64,000 nt of DNA from an uncultured Spirochaetaceae bacterium (GCA_944388955.1 CALXKJ010000004.1:62001-126000); one strand, 5' to 3'; positions 49,556 through 58,382 are shown, counted from the first letter of the stretch. Notes: generated by a model from the sequence alone, not told the origin. Numbers and translations are program-made.

Positions 49556-51327
49556 AAGCTCAGCTTGTGCAATACCCTCTCCGCGACTGTCTCCGGGATA
49601 GACGCACCTTTTGCAAGCTCAGAAGCTGAGAGACTGAGAATAGCCTCAACTGAGCCATATTTCTGCATGATTCTCTTTGATCTGGCGGGTCCTATACCAT
49701 CAATCGATTCAAGAAGAGAGAATGACGCTTCCTTGCTTCTCATCCTCTGATTGAATGAAGTGGCAAATCGATGGCACTCATCTCTCACCGCGATAAGCAC
49801 ACGAAGACCTGGATTGCCGCGATCAAGGAGCAATGACTCCCTGTCTCCAGGGAAGACAATCTCCTCATGCTCTTTTGCGAGCCCTATAACCGGGAAATCA
49901 AGGCCAAGGGCTGAGAGGGAATCGAGGGCGGCGCTCACCTGCCCTTTTCCACCATCAACCATCAGAAGATCCGGCATCTGAGCTCCTTCATTGAGAAGTC
50001 TCTGATACCGTCGTCCCACTGCTTCCCGCATTGACTGGAAATCGTCGATCTTCCCATCCAGGGACTTTATGGAGAAGTGCCTGTATTCCTTATTCGATGG
50101 ATTACCGTCCCTGAATACAATAAGGGAGGCGACTGTATACTTACCAGAAAGCTGAGCGATATCGAAACCTTCGATATGAAGAGGAAGAGTATCAAGGCCA
50201 AGCTCTTTCTGAAGCACTTCAAGCGATGGAGTGTTATCAACATCACGAAGCCTCTTCTCAACATCTCTTGAAGCATTCTCCGCAGCCATCCTGAGTATCC
50301 TGTAGTGCTTTCCATCCTTAGGCACCGTAATATACACGGGGCTCTTCAGCTCATCGTTGAAGTATCTTGCTAGAAGCTCCGTATCGATATCACAGGAAAC
50401 GAAAACCTCCTGTGGCAGCGTATCACCATCGCTGTAATACTGCACAAGAAATGAGAACAATGTCTCAGTCTCATCGCCAAGGCATTCAGCCCTGTACAAA
50501 GCCTTGCCTATCAGACGCCCTGAGCGGAACTGCATTATCGATATCGTGCATAGATAACTTCTCATCTCGATAGCCACGTAATCTCGGCTATCCGATGTGA
50601 AATCCTCCACCATCTGGTTCTTCTGCATGACCGTAAGAGCCTTAAGCTGATCGCGCTTTCTGGCAGCTGTCTCGAAATCAAGCTCTTTTGCGCTCTTGTT
50701 CATCTCACGCTCGACTTGCTTTATCATCGAGGAATCATCACCGGAAAGGAAATCCTCGATTTCCTTCACATATGATGAGTACTCCTTTTCGGACACGGCT
50801 CCGATACATGGTCCAGCGCACTTATGGATATGATAATAAAGGCATGGCGTCTTCCTCTCTTTCAAAGGAGCTGAACATAGACGGAGAGGATAATTATCCT
50901 CAACAAGCTTGAGATATGTATCAAGCTTCATGCCATCAGGATATGGACCAAAATACTTCGAGCCATCCTTTATTACCCTTCTTGTCTTGTAAATCCGCGG
51001 GAATTTCTCATTGGTTATCCTTATAACAGGATAGCTCTTCCCATCCTTGAGAAGAATGTTGTAATGAGGATTGTACTTCTTGATGAGGTTGTTCTCTAAA
51101 ATGAGAGCTTCATATTCGTTACCGGTGATAACGAAATCTATGGTGACAATCTTCTCTACAAGCGCAGCGGTCTTAGCATTCCTGTTGGGAAGGAAATATG
51201 AAGTCACACGTCTCTTCAGGTTCTTAGCCTTGCCGACGTAGATAACCACCCCTTCCTTATTCTTCATGAGGTAGCACCCCGGAGATTCCGGCAGCTCCCT
51301 CGCCTGCATTCTCGCGCTTTCCGACAT
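49552..51327 (-). CDS. uvrC: Excinuclease ABC subunit C
   Basis: 591 residues. GIY-YIG domain at the start (PGCYLMKNKEGVVIYVGKAKNLKRRV, about 15-40), a UvrB-binding UVR motif around 205-240, UvrC homology/RNase H-like domain with FDIAQLSGKYTVAS and LMVDGGKGQVSAAL, and C-terminal helix-hairpin-helix (ESIDGIGPARSKRIMQKYG). Makes both incisions in nucleotide excision repair. Leaderless promoter divergent from the SPL-type repair gene. Confidence 0.95.
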   Translation of the reverse strand: MSESARMQARELPESPGCYLMKNKEGVVIYVGKAKNLKRRVTSYFLPNRNAKTAALVEKIVTIDFVITGNEYEALILENNLIKKYNPHYNILLKDGKSYPVIRITNEKFPRIYKTRRVIKDGSKYFGPYPDGMKLDTYLKLVEDNYPLRLCSAPLKERKTPCLYYHIHKCAGPCIGAVSEKEYSSYVKEIEDFLSGDDSSMIKQVEREMNKSAKELDFETAARKRDQLKALTVMQKNQMVEDFTSDSRDYVAIEMRSYLCTISIMQFRSGRLIGKALYRAECLGDETETLFSFLVQYYSDGDTLPQEVFVSCDIDTELLARYFNDELKSPVYITVPKDGKHYRILRMAAENASRDVEKRLRDVDNTPSLEVLQKELGLDTLPLHIEGFDIAQLSGKYTVASLIVFRDGNPSNKEYRHFSIKSLDGKIDDFQSMREAVGRRYQRLLNEGAQMPDLLMVDGGKGQVSAALDSLSALGLDFPVIGLAKEHEEIVFPGDRESLLLDRGNPGLRVLIAVRDECHRFATSFNQRMRSKEASFSLLESIDGIGPARSKRIMQKYGSVEAILSLSASELAKGASIPETVAERVLHKLSF

Positions 51328-51333
51328 AGCCTG

Positions 51334-51362
51334 AGAATAGCTTCTCGAAAAGGATTTGACAA
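51334..51362 (-). promoter_or_regulatory. Leaderless promoter of uvrC
   Basis: Minus strand -35 TTGTCA (51357-51362), 17-nt spacer, -10 TATTCT (51334-51339), then CAGGCT and ATG. Its -35 lies a few bases from the -10 of the divergent gene, so polymerases on the two promoters must compete. Confidence 0.7.
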
Positions 51363-51364
51363 CT

Positions 51365-51370
51365 TATACT
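51365..51370 (+). promoter_or_regulatory. -10 element of the SPL-type gene, leaderless spacing
   Basis: TATACT, then CATGTT and ATG at 51377. The 49-nt divergent gap holds both promoters back to back. Confidence 0.6.
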
Positions 51371-51376
51371 CATGTT

Positions 51377-52618
51377 ATGGCCGCACTTGATAACCTGATT
51401 TCATCATTTGATGATGAATTGAGAATAAACATAGAGAATCTTTTCAACCGCTATCATTTCACAGAGAGCCAGAAGCTGGAAATCGCAAAAGACGAAGCTG
51501 ACCTAAGGCAATGGAAGGAGCCTCATTTCTTTTCACTGGCAGATTACCAGAAGATAGACAGAAGGCAGGATGGAAGGAAAGGAGATGCTTATCTATCGGC
51601 GCTCAGGAAGCATATGGACAATCTGAGGAAAAGCGAGACAGATTATTCTTCATTCATACCGGACTTCCGGCCTCGCTCGAAGTACAGGACAGTATTCTCC
51701 GATGAGAAGATAGTTCTCGGAAAATGCCCATGTCCTGTTGATGGAGAGAAGACACGCTGCTGCAAGCTGACAACACTTGATGCTGTCATGCAATGCCCAT
51801 TCTCATGTTCGTACTGCTCTGTGCAGTCATTCTATACGGAGAATGAAATTCATGCGGTCTCAGATCTGAAAGAAAAACTTCTGCATCTGGAAATCAGCCC
51901 TGATACATGGCATATCGGAACAGGACAGGCTTCAGACTCACTCGTTCTTGGCGATGATTACGGAACGCTTAGCGCGCTATCAGCATTCGCAGAAGCTCAT
52001 CCCGATCTCGTGATAGAACTCAAATCAAAATCTGGACGCAACGTCTTTGACAGAAAATATCCCGCCAATATGATATTCACCTGGTCGCTGAATGCACCAA
52101 CAATCATAGAGAAGGAAGAGCATATGACAGCGTCACTCAAAGGACGGCTGGAAAACGCAGAAAGAGCCAGAGACAAAGGTGCACTTGTCGGCTTTCATAT
52201 CCATCCAATGGTCTATTTCAAAGGCTGGGAGGATGAATACAGATATGTTGTCTCCGAGATAGAGAAACGCTTCTCCCCAGATGATATCATCCTCATAAGC
52301 ATCGGGACTCTGACATTCACGAAATCAGTACTGAAGCATCTTCGTGAAAGGGGTGATGAAAGCAGAGTGCTTGAAATGGATCTTGTACCCGCCGCAGGTA
52401 AATTCTCCTATCCGCTTGAGACGAAAAGGAAGATGTTCAGGCATGTTTATTCATCTTTCTCTGAAGATTATCATAAAGATGTATTCTTCTATCTATGCAT
52501 GGAGGATCCCTCATTATGGCAGCCAGTCCTTGAAAGAGAGTACTCATGTGACAAAGATTTCGAGCTGGATATGAAGGAAAGCTACATAGAAAAGATAAAG
52601 AGCAGGAGGAATGGATGA
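51377..52618 (+). CDS. SPL-family radical SAM protein (spore photoproduct lyase-like)
   Basis: 413 residues from the ATG at 51377. Radical SAM cluster CxxxCxxC at Cys140/144/147 (CPFSCSYCS) with GTGQASDSL, ELKSKS and TWSLNA further on, as in spore photoproduct lyase. An additional Cys-rich segment GKCPCPVDGEKTRCCKL precedes it. In spore formers SPL repairs thymine dimer photoproducts; this organism should not sporulate, so the true substrate is open, though DNA repair is supported by the divergent uvrC. Overlaps the hydrolase gene by 4 nt. Confidence 0.8.
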   Translation: MAALDNLISSFDDELRINIENLFNRYHFTESQKLEIAKDEADLRQWKEPHFFSLADYQKIDRRQDGRKGDAYLSALRKHMDNLRKSETDYSSFIPDFRPRSKYRTVFSDEKIVLGKCPCPVDGEKTRCCKLTTLDAVMQCPFSCSYCSVQSFYTENEIHAVSDLKEKLLHLEISPDTWHIGTGQASDSLVLGDDYGTLSALSAFAEAHPDLVIELKSKSGRNVFDRKYPANMIFTWSLNAPTIIEKEEHMTASLKGRLENAERARDKGALVGFHIHPMVYFKGWEDEYRYVVSEIEKRFSPDDIILISIGTLTFTKSVLKHLRERGDESRVLEMDLVPAAGKFSYPLETKRKMFRHVYSSFSEDYHKDVFFYLCMEDPSLWQPVLEREYSCDKDFELDMKESYIEKIKSRRNG

Positions 52619-53286
52619 TTCTGGATCTCGGACCGCTTAAGCTGCATTACGAAGTATCAGGAAGCGGAAAACCACTGATTCTTCTTCACGGAAACGGAGA
52701 GGACATGACAATCTTCGACAAAGCCTTACCTCTTCTTGAAAAGCATTTCACAGTCTACAGACTGGATACGCGATGCCATGGAGGAAGCACGAAGATGCCG
52801 AAAATCCACTATACGCTCATCGCTGATGATCTCCATGTCTTCATAAAGCTTCTGAAGATTGAAAAGCCTGTAGTCTATGGCTTCTCAGATGGTGGTATAG
52901 CATCACTTTTACTGGAAATAAGACATCCGGGAACTGCCTCAGCGCTCATCGTCAGCGGAGCGAACACAAAACCGAGCGGCCTCAAACTATGGTATCGCGT
53001 CGGAGCGTGGAATGCGTTCCAGAGAACGCGTGACCCTCTTATAAACCTGATGCTCTCTGAGCCCCATATAAAGAAAGAGGAACTGGAGTCCATCAATATA
53101 CCGGTGCTTATCACAGCGGGAGAGAAAGATCTTGTCAGGAGAAGGAATACAGAGTTCATCAGGAACAGCATTCCGGATTCAAAACTGATGATACTTTCTG
53201 GAGAGCATCATCAATCATACGTCGTTGATTCCGATAAAATCGCGAAGATAATAATCGAGGCTGAGCATGAGAGAAACGGAATATGA
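52615..53286 (+). CDS. Alpha/beta hydrolase
   Basis: 223 residues of alpha/beta-hydrolase fold: PLILLHGNGEDM (oxyanion His-Gly, about 20-31), DTRCHGGS, nucleophile elbow YGFSDGGIASLL (Ser in GFSDGG, about 84-95), a late Asp in ITAGEKDLV and the closing His in SGEHHQSYV. Cytoplasmic esterase or lactonase-like enzyme of unknown substrate. Second gene of the SPL operon, 20-nt overlap with the next. Confidence 0.85.
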   Translation: MILDLGPLKLHYEVSGSGKPLILLHGNGEDMTIFDKALPLLEKHFTVYRLDTRCHGGSTKMPKIHYTLIADDLHVFIKLLKIEKPVVYGFSDGGIASLLLEIRHPGTASALIVSGANTKPSGLKLWYRVGAWNAFQRTRDPLINLMLSEPHIKKEELESINIPVLITAGEKDLVRRRNTEFIRNSIPDSKLMILSGEHHQSYVVDSDKIAKIIIEAEHERNGI

Positions 53287-53632
53287 GAAACTGCTTCTGA
53301 AAGCCGAAACCACGCTCGGTACCATCAGCGCTATCTTCTTCCTGATTACATTACTTCTGATTACGTTATTCATCCCTTCAGATAGTCTACCCTTCTGGGT
53401 GATATTCATCTCCAGCCTGATTCTTTTCTTCATAGCCATTGCGATATGTCTGGAAATCGAGAGAGTCACAGGATGGTATGAGTGCGGGAAATGCCATCAT
53501 AAATATGTGCCGACAAGGAAAGCGGTGCTTCTTGCGCCTCATATGGGACGGACAAGATATCTGAAATGCCCTGAGTGCGGAATGAAAAGCTGGAATAGGA
53601 AAATACTGAGTCAGCAGACTGCTGAATTGTAA
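53267..53632 (+). CDS. Two-helix membrane protein with a C-terminal zinc ribbon
   Basis: 121 residues: two transmembrane helices (about 17-36 and 43-64) separated by a tight turn, then CGKCHHKYVP...LKCPECGMKSW, a four-Cys zinc ribbon. No family assigned. Third gene of the SPL operon; the hydrolase gene ends inside it. The ribbon should face the cytoplasm by the positive-inside rule. Confidence 0.65.
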   Translation: MRETEYEKLLLKAETTLGTISAIFFLITLLLITLFIPSDSLPFWVIFISSLILFFIAIAICLEIERVTGWYECGKCHHKYVPTRKAVLLAPHMGRTRYLKCPECGMKSWNRKILSQQTAEL

Positions 53633-53742
53633 ATATCTTCTATCGTATACAGTCTAATGCGTCCATCATTCTCTGCCGCATTCTTGATATCATCGGCAAA
53701 ACCAGATTTAGAGAAGAACCAATATAGGATATCTCCTGCACA
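53611..53742 (-). pseudogene. 3' remnant of an AAA ATPase / DUF234 gene
   Basis: A minus-strand stretch ending at a TGA encodes ILYWFFSKSGFADDIKNAA and then GRIRLYTIEDIY, matching the C-terminal pattern (FSKSGF... RL..LEDL) of bacterial and archaeal ATPases with a DUF234 domain. Only about 43 codons survive, the upstream side is AT-rich junk, and the end overlaps the membrane/zinc-ribbon gene by 22 nt. Confidence 0.5.
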
Positions 53743-53758
53743 CAATTAATTGCGAATT

Positions 53759-53794
53759 ATTTAATATTTCAAGATTTAATATTCAAATATTAAA
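53759..53794. repeat. AT-rich iterated motif TTTAATATT
   Basis: ATTTAATATT occurs at 53759-53768 and 53774-53783, and the latter forms a perfect 9-bp inverted repeat with AATATTAAA (53786-53794, 2-nt loop). It lies between two gene remnants in the most AT-rich part of the window. It could be a recombination scar or an old operator; the rest of 53743-53863 shows nothing else. Confidence 0.5.
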
Positions 53795-53863
53795 AACACT
53801 ATTCCAGTACCTGTACATTGATTGCAAGACATCATATATATGATTTCCGTCAAAGCTTAATCA

Positions 53864-54220
53864 GATGGCACACTCACAGACATAAAAGCGTTACGCCTTA
53901 AAGATGGCACAAGATTGCCTACTCCTATTTCATCCGCGGAATATGCTAATGGCAATATCTATTGGATCGGAGATAATGACAGTACAATATATGTCGCTGA
54001 TTTTTCTTCTGCATCAGATGAAGCCGGAAAGTTCACTATTGATAACAACATCCTTGGAGATGACCTCTTTGTCAGGAATGACGGGAAGATCATCTATACA
54101 GGAAATGTGACAGGAAATACATCAGGCACATATATGTACGATCCAGACAAAAATACGAGCATACTTATCTCTGAAAACAAGATGGATGTGCACCAGATAT
54201 ACAATATCACCTCACTATGA
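53864..54220 (+). pseudogene. 3' fragment of a repeat-rich (beta-propeller-like) protein gene
   Basis: 118 open codons follow an in-frame TAA with no suitable start: DGTLTDIKALRLKDGTRLP, NGNIYWIGDNDSTIYVADF, DDLFVRNDGKIIYTGNV, GTYMYDPDKNTSILISENK. The short repeated Tyr/Asp/Gly blades resemble propeller-type extracytoplasmic proteins. The 5' part with signal sequence is missing, so it is read as a truncated remnant. No function assigned. Confidence 0.5.
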
Positions 54221-54241
54221 ATCATTCCTCACAGTCCGCAT

Positions 54242-54274
54242 AAAACCTCATCTGAGAGTATCAAATGAGGTTTT
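54242..54274. terminator. Bidirectional terminator hairpin
   Basis: AAAACCTCAT and ATGAGGTTTT form a perfect 10-bp stem around a 13-nt loop, with A and T runs on both sides so it works on either strand. It sits between the propeller fragment and the convergent XRE regulator gene. Confidence 0.85.
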
Positions 54275-54286
54275 GTGCTGGATTCC

Positions 54287-54691
54287 CTATTGCTCTTTCT
54301 GCATCGCGCTCAGTGCCAATGCACCAAGGCCTATGCCGAGCATTGTGAAAGCTGATGTGCTATCGATGGAATGAAGTACTGAGAGAACTGCTACAGCAAC
54401 ACCCATCGCCAGTGCTATTGCTCTGCATATTATAGTCAGAAGATTTCCTGATTTATCCTTACTCTTCATTTCCTCTGAAGATGGAGTACGGCAAGTCATC
54501 AACTCATCAATAGAGACACCAAGAACCTCTGCAAGATGTGGCAATGTACTTATGTCGGGATAAGAGATATCCCTCTCCCATTTTGAGACGGCTTTGTCCG
54601 TAATACCCATTTTCTCAGCAAGCTCCGCCTGTGTCATGCCAGAGGCTTTACGTCTCTCGGCAATCATCATCCCTAGTGTTTTCTTTTCCAT
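54287..54691 (-). CDS. XRE-family regulator with C-terminal membrane helices
   Basis: 134 residues. HTH_3 domain at about 6-60: LGMMIAERRKASGMTQAELAEKMGITDKAVSKWERD, the classic Xre/Cro helix-turn-helix. After a polar linker (SSEEMKSKDKSG) come two hydrophobic helices (about 85-103 and 112-129), so it is likely a membrane-tethered regulator. A GATACT hexamer 6 nt before the ATG may be a leaderless -10. No target gene is evident nearby. Confidence 0.85.
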   Translation of the reverse strand: MEKKTLGMMIAERRKASGMTQAELAEKMGITDKAVSKWERDISYPDISTLPHLAEVLGVSIDELMTCRTPSSEEMKSKDKSGNLLTIICRAIALAMGVAVAVLSVLHSIDSTSAFTMLGIGLGALALSAMQKEQ

Positions 54692-54760
54692 GCCTGCAGT
54701 ATCCTTCAGGATGACCTGTATACTCCACCGACGATCAGTTTAACTGACTAAACCATCAGT

Positions 54761-55579
54761 TTACTTGAGTTTCTCGAGGAAAATCTCCTTCTCGCGCTTC
54801 TCCAGAGGACACTCCTCACCGTTAAGCATTTTCTTTATCGCATCAAGCTCATGGGCAGAGAACGTTTTTGATTTGAGCACATGATTTTCAAATGCATCTG
54901 TCGCTATCGGACAGACTTTTCTCACGATTTCAAGCATTACGATTCCGTACTGTCTTATCTCATACTGAGCATGGGAATCGAGTCTGAGCTTGAGGAAGTG
55001 GAAAAGGTTATGCAGATCGATTTCCCAGTAGAATTCTGTATAAAGCGATAGAGGAAGATCGATTCTTGCAATCTCTCTTGCAATCCCCATATCGAGAAGC
55101 TTGTGATAATTCTCAAAGACCCTCTCCTGATCAGACTTGAGGATAGCCTTCACCTCTGCTGCTGTTTCAGAGGAAACAGGCTCATTCATTCTTCCCTGCT
55201 TATTATCTTCGCTCTGCAGCGCGATATTCTCGTCAGCAGGCACATAGACCTCGTCTTTCATCACTGAATAACGACCAGAAATCTCATTCATTCTCGCTGT
55301 GCGATGCCGTGTCCACTGTCTTGCCACAAAGATCGGCATCTTCACATGGAATGTGAAAACCACCTGCTCAAATGGAGATGTATGCTCATTGCGCATCAGG
55401 TAATTGATAAGCCCTTTATCCTGTCTGTATGTCTTCGTGCCTTCGCCATAGCTCACGCGTGCCGCCTGAACTATACGCTGGTCTGAGCCAAGATAATCCA
55501 CAAGCCTTATGAATCCATGGTCGAGAACAGGGAATTCCTTGTCGAGAATTTCTTCAGCTTCCGGTACTACACAATGCAT
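54761..55579 (-). CDS. thyX: Flavin-dependent thymidylate synthase
   Basis: 272 residues. The ThyX motif RHRTARMNEISGRYS (about 91-105, RHRx7-8S) and the FHFLKLRLDSHAQYEIRQY segment (FAD/dUMP site) are clear. Converts dUMP to dTMP with FAD and methylene-tetrahydrofolate. Last gene of the malQ-rsmE-thyX operon, with an excellent Shine-Dalgarno (TAGGAGGG), as expected for a leadered internal gene. Confidence 0.95.
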   Translation of the reverse strand: MHCVVPEAEEILDKEFPVLDHGFIRLVDYLGSDQRIVQAARVSYGEGTKTYRQDKGLINYLMRNEHTSPFEQVVFTFHVKMPIFVARQWTRHRTARMNEISGRYSVMKDEVYVPADENIALQSEDNKQGRMNEPVSSETAAEVKAILKSDQERVFENYHKLLDMGIAREIARIDLPLSLYTEFYWEIDLHNLFHFLKLRLDSHAQYEIRQYGIVMLEIVRKVCPIATDAFENHVLKSKTFSAHELDAIKKMLNGEECPLEKREKEIFLEKLK

Positions 55580-55588
55580 AAATCCCTC

Positions 55589-56296
55589 CTAAAGCAGCTG
55601 CATTCTGCTAAGAGCAACAGCAGCTCCAGCCACAGCCGCAGTTTCCGTCCTCAGTATTCTGCTTCCCAATAGCATCGGACGGTATCCTTTATCGATGAAA
55701 AGTTTTCTTTCCCTTTCAGACCATCCACGTTCCGGCCCTATTGCAAGGACAACCCTCTTTCCAGATAAATCCGCATGGGAAAGCTTCTCAGCACCTCTGA
55801 CGTTATCAAGAAGTATATACACATCTCCCGCGGCTTTCTCAATAGCCTCTTGTGCATTCTTCACGATAGAGACATCACTCACGCCTGTCGCACCTGCCTG
55901 CATTGCCCCATCAAGAAGAATCTCCCTGTATTCACCTTTTGTGTACAAAGAAGCCGCGAGATAGCTTTTCTCACCTAGATCCGAAACAGGAAGTATGAGA
56001 CGCTCCACACCGAGCGAAACGGCTTCCCTGAGTATTCTTCTCATGCATATAGGCCGAACCTGAGCGACAATCATCGTCAACGGATAAAGGCTTGATGTAT
56101 CACGCTCTGGAATGAATCTTATTGCTATGCCTTTCTCATCCGATGATAGAATTTCAGCCATTCCCTGAAAGCCATTGATTATTCCAGCTTTGAAGGAATC
56201 TCCTGCCTGAAGGTGCAGAACCTTTCTTATATGCTTTGCCCTCTCATCCGCGAAAGGGAGGAAATCCTCCCCTTCTTCCAGAAGTATTATATTCAC
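55589..56296 (-). CDS. rsmE: 16S rRNA (uracil-1498-N3)-methyltransferase
   Basis: 235 residues, SPOUT-type methyltransferase. HIRKVLHLQAGDSFKAGI near 24-41 (N-terminal PUA-like domain), AQVRPICMRRILREAVSLGVERLI (about 83-106) and the knot IGPERGWSERERKLF with LGSRILRTETAAVAGAAVAL (about 187-229) are diagnostic. Overlaps malQ by 4 nt. Confidence 0.9.
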   Translation of the reverse strand: MNIILLEEGEDFLPFADERAKHIRKVLHLQAGDSFKAGIINGFQGMAEILSSDEKGIAIRFIPERDTSSLYPLTMIVAQVRPICMRRILREAVSLGVERLILPVSDLGEKSYLAASLYTKGEYREILLDGAMQAGATGVSDVSIVKNAQEAIEKAAGDVYILLDNVRGAEKLSHADLSGKRVVLAIGPERGWSERERKLFIDKGYRPMLLGSRILRTETAAVAGAAVALSRMQLL

Positions 56297-57807
56297 TTGT
56301 CACGTCCAAAAAGATGGGCAAAGTACTTTATACCCTCAAATGATGGTGTATCTATATCCTCTTTCCTCATCTTCCACGACCAGTTCGATGTTCCGCATGT
56401 CGCGGGGACATTCATCCTGGCCTCGCTTCCAAGTCCGAGAATATCCTGCATCGGGAATATCGCATACATGGCAGGAGAGCCCATCAGCGCTCGGATCATC
56501 CGCCATACCACCTCGTCATCACTGCATTCAAAATAGCGGCGCACATAATCCTTCATACCATCATCAAGCTCGTCATACCAGCCTTTTGTGGTGTTATTGT
56601 CATGTGTGCCTGTATAAGCAACTGAAAGCTTCTCGATGTTATGCGGAAGATATGCGTTGTCAGTCTGCCAGTCCCCATTATCGAAAGCGAAAGCAAACTG
56701 CAGAATCTTCATGCCCGGGAAACCGTTGTCAAGACGGAGTTTATCGACTTCAGGAGTTATTACACCAAGATCCTCAGCTATTATAGGGAGGTCGTTGCCA
56801 AGAGCTTTTCTTACAGCATCGAAAAGCTCCTGCCCCGGGCTCTTCACCCACTCGCCGCCAGCTGCGGTCTTCGCACCTTTCGGCACTTCCCAGCACGCTT
56901 CAAACCCGCGGAAGTGATCGACACGCACAATATCAAAGAGAGAGAGGTTTGTGCGGAAACGCTCAATCCACCATTTGAAACCTGTCCTCTGATGTTCAGG
57001 CCACCTGTAAAGAGGATTGCCCCATAGCTGTCCGTCTGCAGAGAATGCATCTGGCGGAACGCCGGAAGAGGCTTCCTGCTGTCCTTCCTCATCTATGCGC
57101 AGAAGCTTTCTGTTTGCCCATGCATCAGAAGAGTCTCCCGCGACGAAAATAGGAATGTCTCCGATGAGAAGAACATCATGCTCATTGGCATAAGCCTTCA
57201 GCTCCTCGAACTGCTTATAGAAGAAATACTGAAGGACCTTGTATATCTCAATCTCATCGCATAGCTCATTCCTTGCCTCTGCCATAGCGCTCTCTTCTCT
57301 ATCACGGAGCGCTTCTGGCCATGCGAGGAACCATCGGGAATCGTTGTATTTGTCCGCCAGCGACTGGAAAAGAGCATAATCATCAAGCCACCAGCCTTCT
57401 TTCCTGCAGAAACTCCTGTAATCCTTCTTCTCCTTTTCAGAAGATGAAAGGAATGCCTTTGCGCCCTTTCTCAGCATAGGCATCTTGAGATTCCTCGCCT
57501 CACCGTAATCGACACGCTCGGATGCGAGCGCTTTATCCATTACATCCTCCACGTCAAGATAGCCGTCAAGATACAGCAGACGCGGAGATATCATGAGCTC
57601 ATTGCCAGCGAAAGCCGATCTCGCGGCATATGGGCTATCACCATAGCCTGTGGGGCCAACAGGGAGCATCTGCCATAGTTTTATCGATGCTTTCTCGAGA
57701 GAATCCACGAACTTATATGCATTCTCTCCGAGATCTCCTATGCCGTAATCAGAGGGAAGCGATGTTATATGGAGAAGAACTCCAGTCTTTCTTGAATTTC
57801 TGTTCAT
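56293..57807 (-). CDS. malQ: 4-alpha-glucanotransferase (amylomaltase)
   Basis: 504 residues, GH77 with the usual length. TSLPSDYGIGDLGENAYKFVD (about 14-34), IPIFVAGDSSDAWANRKLL, VRVDHFRGFEACWEVP (nucleophile Asp, about 294-309), IAEDLGVITPEV (acid/base Glu) and YTGTHDNNT. Rearranges maltodextrins or glycogen-derived glucans in the cytoplasm. First gene of a metabolically mixed operon with rsmE and thyX. Leaderless promoter. Confidence 0.95.
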   Translation of the reverse strand: MNRNSRKTGVLLHITSLPSDYGIGDLGENAYKFVDSLEKASIKLWQMLPVGPTGYGDSPYAARSAFAGNELMISPRLLYLDGYLDVEDVMDKALASERVDYGEARNLKMPMLRKGAKAFLSSSEKEKKDYRSFCRKEGWWLDDYALFQSLADKYNDSRWFLAWPEALRDREESAMAEARNELCDEIEIYKVLQYFFYKQFEELKAYANEHDVLLIGDIPIFVAGDSSDAWANRKLLRIDEEGQQEASSGVPPDAFSADGQLWGNPLYRWPEHQRTGFKWWIERFRTNLSLFDIVRVDHFRGFEACWEVPKGAKTAAGGEWVKSPGQELFDAVRKALGNDLPIIAEDLGVITPEVDKLRLDNGFPGMKILQFAFAFDNGDWQTDNAYLPHNIEKLSVAYTGTHDNNTTKGWYDELDDGMKDYVRRYFECSDDEVVWRMIRALMGSPAMYAIFPMQDILGLGSEARMNVPATCGTSNWSWKMRKEDIDTPSFEGIKYFAHLFGRDK

Positions 57808-57813
57808 GTACTC

Positions 57814-57819
57814 ATTATA
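57814..57819 (-). promoter_or_regulatory. -10 element of the leaderless malQ promoter
   Basis: Minus strand TATAAT, then GAGTAC and ATG. The 17-nt-spaced hexamer TGTTAA is a weak -35. Confidence 0.6.
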
Positions 57820-57865
57820 GCTTTACTGCCGCATGATTAACAGCAAGATTGCTTTCTATTTGTTT

Positions 57866-57893
57866 TTGACATCACGTGGCGAGATGGTACAAT
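57866..57893 (+). promoter_or_regulatory. Leaderless promoter of the carD-ispD-ispF operon
   Basis: Consensus -35 TTGACA (57866-57871), 16-nt spacer, -10 TACAAT (57888-57893), then CTATAT and ATG at 57900. This is the clearest leaderless case: both hexamers are near consensus and nothing resembling a Shine-Dalgarno fits. Confidence 0.8.
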
Positions 57894-57899
57894 CTATAT

Positions 57900-58382
57900 A
57901 TGAGCACAAATACAGTATTCAGAATAGGAGACGCAGTTGTTTACCCCCTTCAAGGGGTAGGCTCCATCATCTCATGCGAGACAAGGCGTGAGAAAGAATA
58001 CTACCGTATCGGTATCACTGCTTCAGATATGGATGTGCTCTTGCCTGTAGAGAATGCCTCGTCGCTAGGATTGAGGCATCTCGCATCACAGTCAGAAGTG
58101 AAGAAAGCTTTGTCATCGCTCTCCGAGAAGAAGGAAATCCGCGGACTGGACTGGAAGCAGCGCCTTCTGAGAAATCAGGAGCTGATGAAGGATGGCTCCC
58201 TTTTCTCAATAGCCCAGGTTGTGAACTCCCTTTACAGACGCTCGAAGGTCAAAGAGCTGCCCGTACAGGAGCGCAAGCTCTATGACAATGCTTTATCAAT
58301 CCTTGTCGATGAGACATCTTCTGTGCTAGGAATAGACACGGAGGAAACAAAGAAGAAAATCTTTGCAAAACTCGAGAAATGA
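57900..58382 (+). CDS. carD: CarD-family transcription factor
   Basis: 160 residues from the ATG at 57900 (an upstream in-frame start lies inside the promoter). N-terminal Tudor-like RNA-polymerase-interaction domain (FRIGDAVVYPLQGVGSIISCE, about 6-26) and helical C-terminal DNA-binding domain (about 70-155, RDQELMKDGSLFSIAQVVNSLYRR-like). CarD binds the RNAP beta subunit and stabilises open complexes. Operon with ispD and ispF, overlapping ispD by 4 nt. Confidence 0.9.
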   Translation: MSTNTVFRIGDAVVYPLQGVGSIISCETRREKEYYRIGITASDMDVLLPVENASSLGLRHLASQSEVKKALSSLSEKKEIRGLDWKQRLLRNQELMKDGSLFSIAQVVNSLYRRSKVKELPVQERKLYDNALSILVDETSSVLGIDTEETKKKIFAKLEK

